From assembly GCA_964528095.1 (NCBI GenBank), contig CAZGSG010000375.1:1-5723 (forward strand): a stretch of 5,723 nucleotides of DNA, given 5' to 3'. The DNA comes from CAZGSG01 sp964528095 (GTDB lineage Bacteria; Bacteroidota; Bacteroidia; Chitinophagales; Chitinophagaceae). Below are positions 5,158 through 5,723 of the stretch, in pieces. The position numbers and the translations under genes are program-made. The first letter of the stretch is position 1; each line of letters opens with the position of its first letter. The notes beneath the pieces were generated by a model. It worked only from the letters and a program-made list of their open reading frames with translations, was not told the DNA's origin and made no database searches.

Positions 5158-5723
5158 TTAATAATCATACGGCGCCAATCTGTCTACAAATACACCACGT
5201 TCAATTTTCAGGATCATCGCATAATGACCGGCTCCATCGCTGTTGACCGATTCAATGTACAGGATATCCTTTTTGCGATCGTACTGAATACGGGTGTTTT
5301 CGAGTGATGGCTCAAAGAGATGGTGCAGCGCGGTTTTGGGAAGCTCAGTGTTCCTTTTACCGATCTGTACCTGAATGGATTTATATTCTGTTGAAGGAAG
5401 GTTGCCATCCACTCCCCACACCTGGTGTCCGTTGATTGACTGTAACAGATGTGGACTTTCTTTCCGATAGGTGATGCGGTAGTTTGCTTTGTTGAAAGGT
5501 TGCGTACGCACAATGATCTTTACTGAATCTTTCTGACAAAGGATATTATGCTCGTCGCTTTCTATAGTTGGTATGATGTCGTAACCGGCAATCATTTTCA
5601 CCCGGTCATTGTAGATGAACCCGGTATGTTCTTTGCCATTCTTCGTATAGATGATGCTGGTCCAGGTGCCATTGGTCTCTGTAATATAGACCAGGTGTCC
5701 GTTTGAAAGGGAAGTAAGTACGT
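5158..5723 (-). CDS. SH3-like domain exported protein, C-terminal part (start lies beyond the window)
   Basis: The minus-strand frame stays open from the TAA at 5158-5160 to the window edge, giving 187 visible residues. The GTG at 5599-5601 is therefore internal. The first ~45 visible residues read like the second half of a bacterial SH3 domain: L-S-N-G-H-L-V-Y-I, then T-N-G-T-W-T-S-I-I-Y-x-K-N-G, then T-G-F-I-Y-N-D-R-V, matching the usual 'G-x-x-V-x-V...W-x-x-V...G...G-Y-V-x-x-x-x-L' course. The rest (~140 residues) is a second, beta-rich domain with I-N-G-H-Q-V-W-G-V-D-G-N-L-P, E-Y-K-S-I-Q-V-Q-I-G, L-F-E-P-S-L-E-N-T and V-N-S-D-G-A-G-H-Y-A. I believe this accompanies SH3 domains in exported Bacteroidota proteins, but that is memory, not a search. 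A signal peptide would be expected in the missing part. SH3-like domains often bind peptidoglycan or peptides; the ligand here is unknown. Confidence 0.7.
   Translation of the reverse strand, partial: VLTSLSNGHLVYITETNGTWTSIIYTKNGKEHTGFIYNDRVKMIAGYDIIPTIESDEHNILCQKDSVKIIVRTQPFNKANYRITYRKESPHLLQSINGHQVWGVDGNLPSTEYKSIQVQIGKRNTELPKTALHHLFEPSLENTRIQYDRKKDILYIESVNSDGAGHYAMILKIERGVFVDRLAPYDY

Noticed and set aside
5214..5513. Minus-strand frame of 99 codons
   Set aside because: It overlaps the SH3-like gene in another frame; that gene's frame is longer, reaches the window edge and carries domain patterns.
1..5723. CRISPR array, tRNA, rRNA, insertion sequence or long direct repeats
   Set aside because: I saw no regularly spaced repeats, no cloverleaf-like tRNA ends, no transposase motifs and no terminal inverted repeats.

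Overview
The window looks like a chromosomal segment of a Bacteroidota bacterium, most likely of the Chitinophaga group. This is an inference from protein style, not from a database match. The signs are signal peptides ending in A-Q, few Shine-Dalgarno sites in front of genes, a DUF4831-like exported protein, an SH3-like exported protein, a DUF2200 protein and many orphan exported proteins. No RNA gene, CRISPR array, insertion sequence or recognisable origin is visible.

Left block (1-1853, + strand): the window opens inside a gene whose visible start carries the third-ligand region of an M48-like zinc metallopeptidase (E-L-G-A-D, then H-P and R-I-x-x-V-x-x-G-W). It is followed 49 bases later by a secreted protein with a DUF4831-like beta-rich body and a long charged coiled-coil tail. 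The two are probably co-transcribed and end at a strong hairpin terminator (1896-1932).

Middle block (2020-4570, + strand): first comes a single small secreted protein (2020-2490), followed by a hairpin at 2540-2564. That hairpin also sits just behind the stop of a start-less reading frame on the minus strand (2589-2726), probably the tail of a broken gene. Then come three closely spaced genes (2727-3281, 3299-3853, 3872-4570; gaps of 17 and 18 bases) for a putative lipoprotein, a membrane-anchored or exported protein, and a Cys-containing secreted protein. None belongs to a family I recognise. This block is more AT-rich than the left block (19 of 60 bases are G or C at 3001-3060, against 29 of 60 at 901-960) and looks like accessory DNA.

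Right block (4792-5723): a DUF2200 gene on the + strand meets, with no base between the two stop codons, the end of a minus-strand gene. That gene encodes an SH3-like exported protein whose start lies beyond the window.

Every gap between genes is under 300 bases: 1854-2019 (terminator), 2491-2726 (hairpin plus minus-strand remnant) and 4571-4791 (a possible short minus-strand tail, a weak hairpin and a weak promoter candidate). The least explained element is the three-gene AT-rich cluster beside the gene remnant. The sequence alone does not show what that cluster does, and I cannot claim a new system from it.
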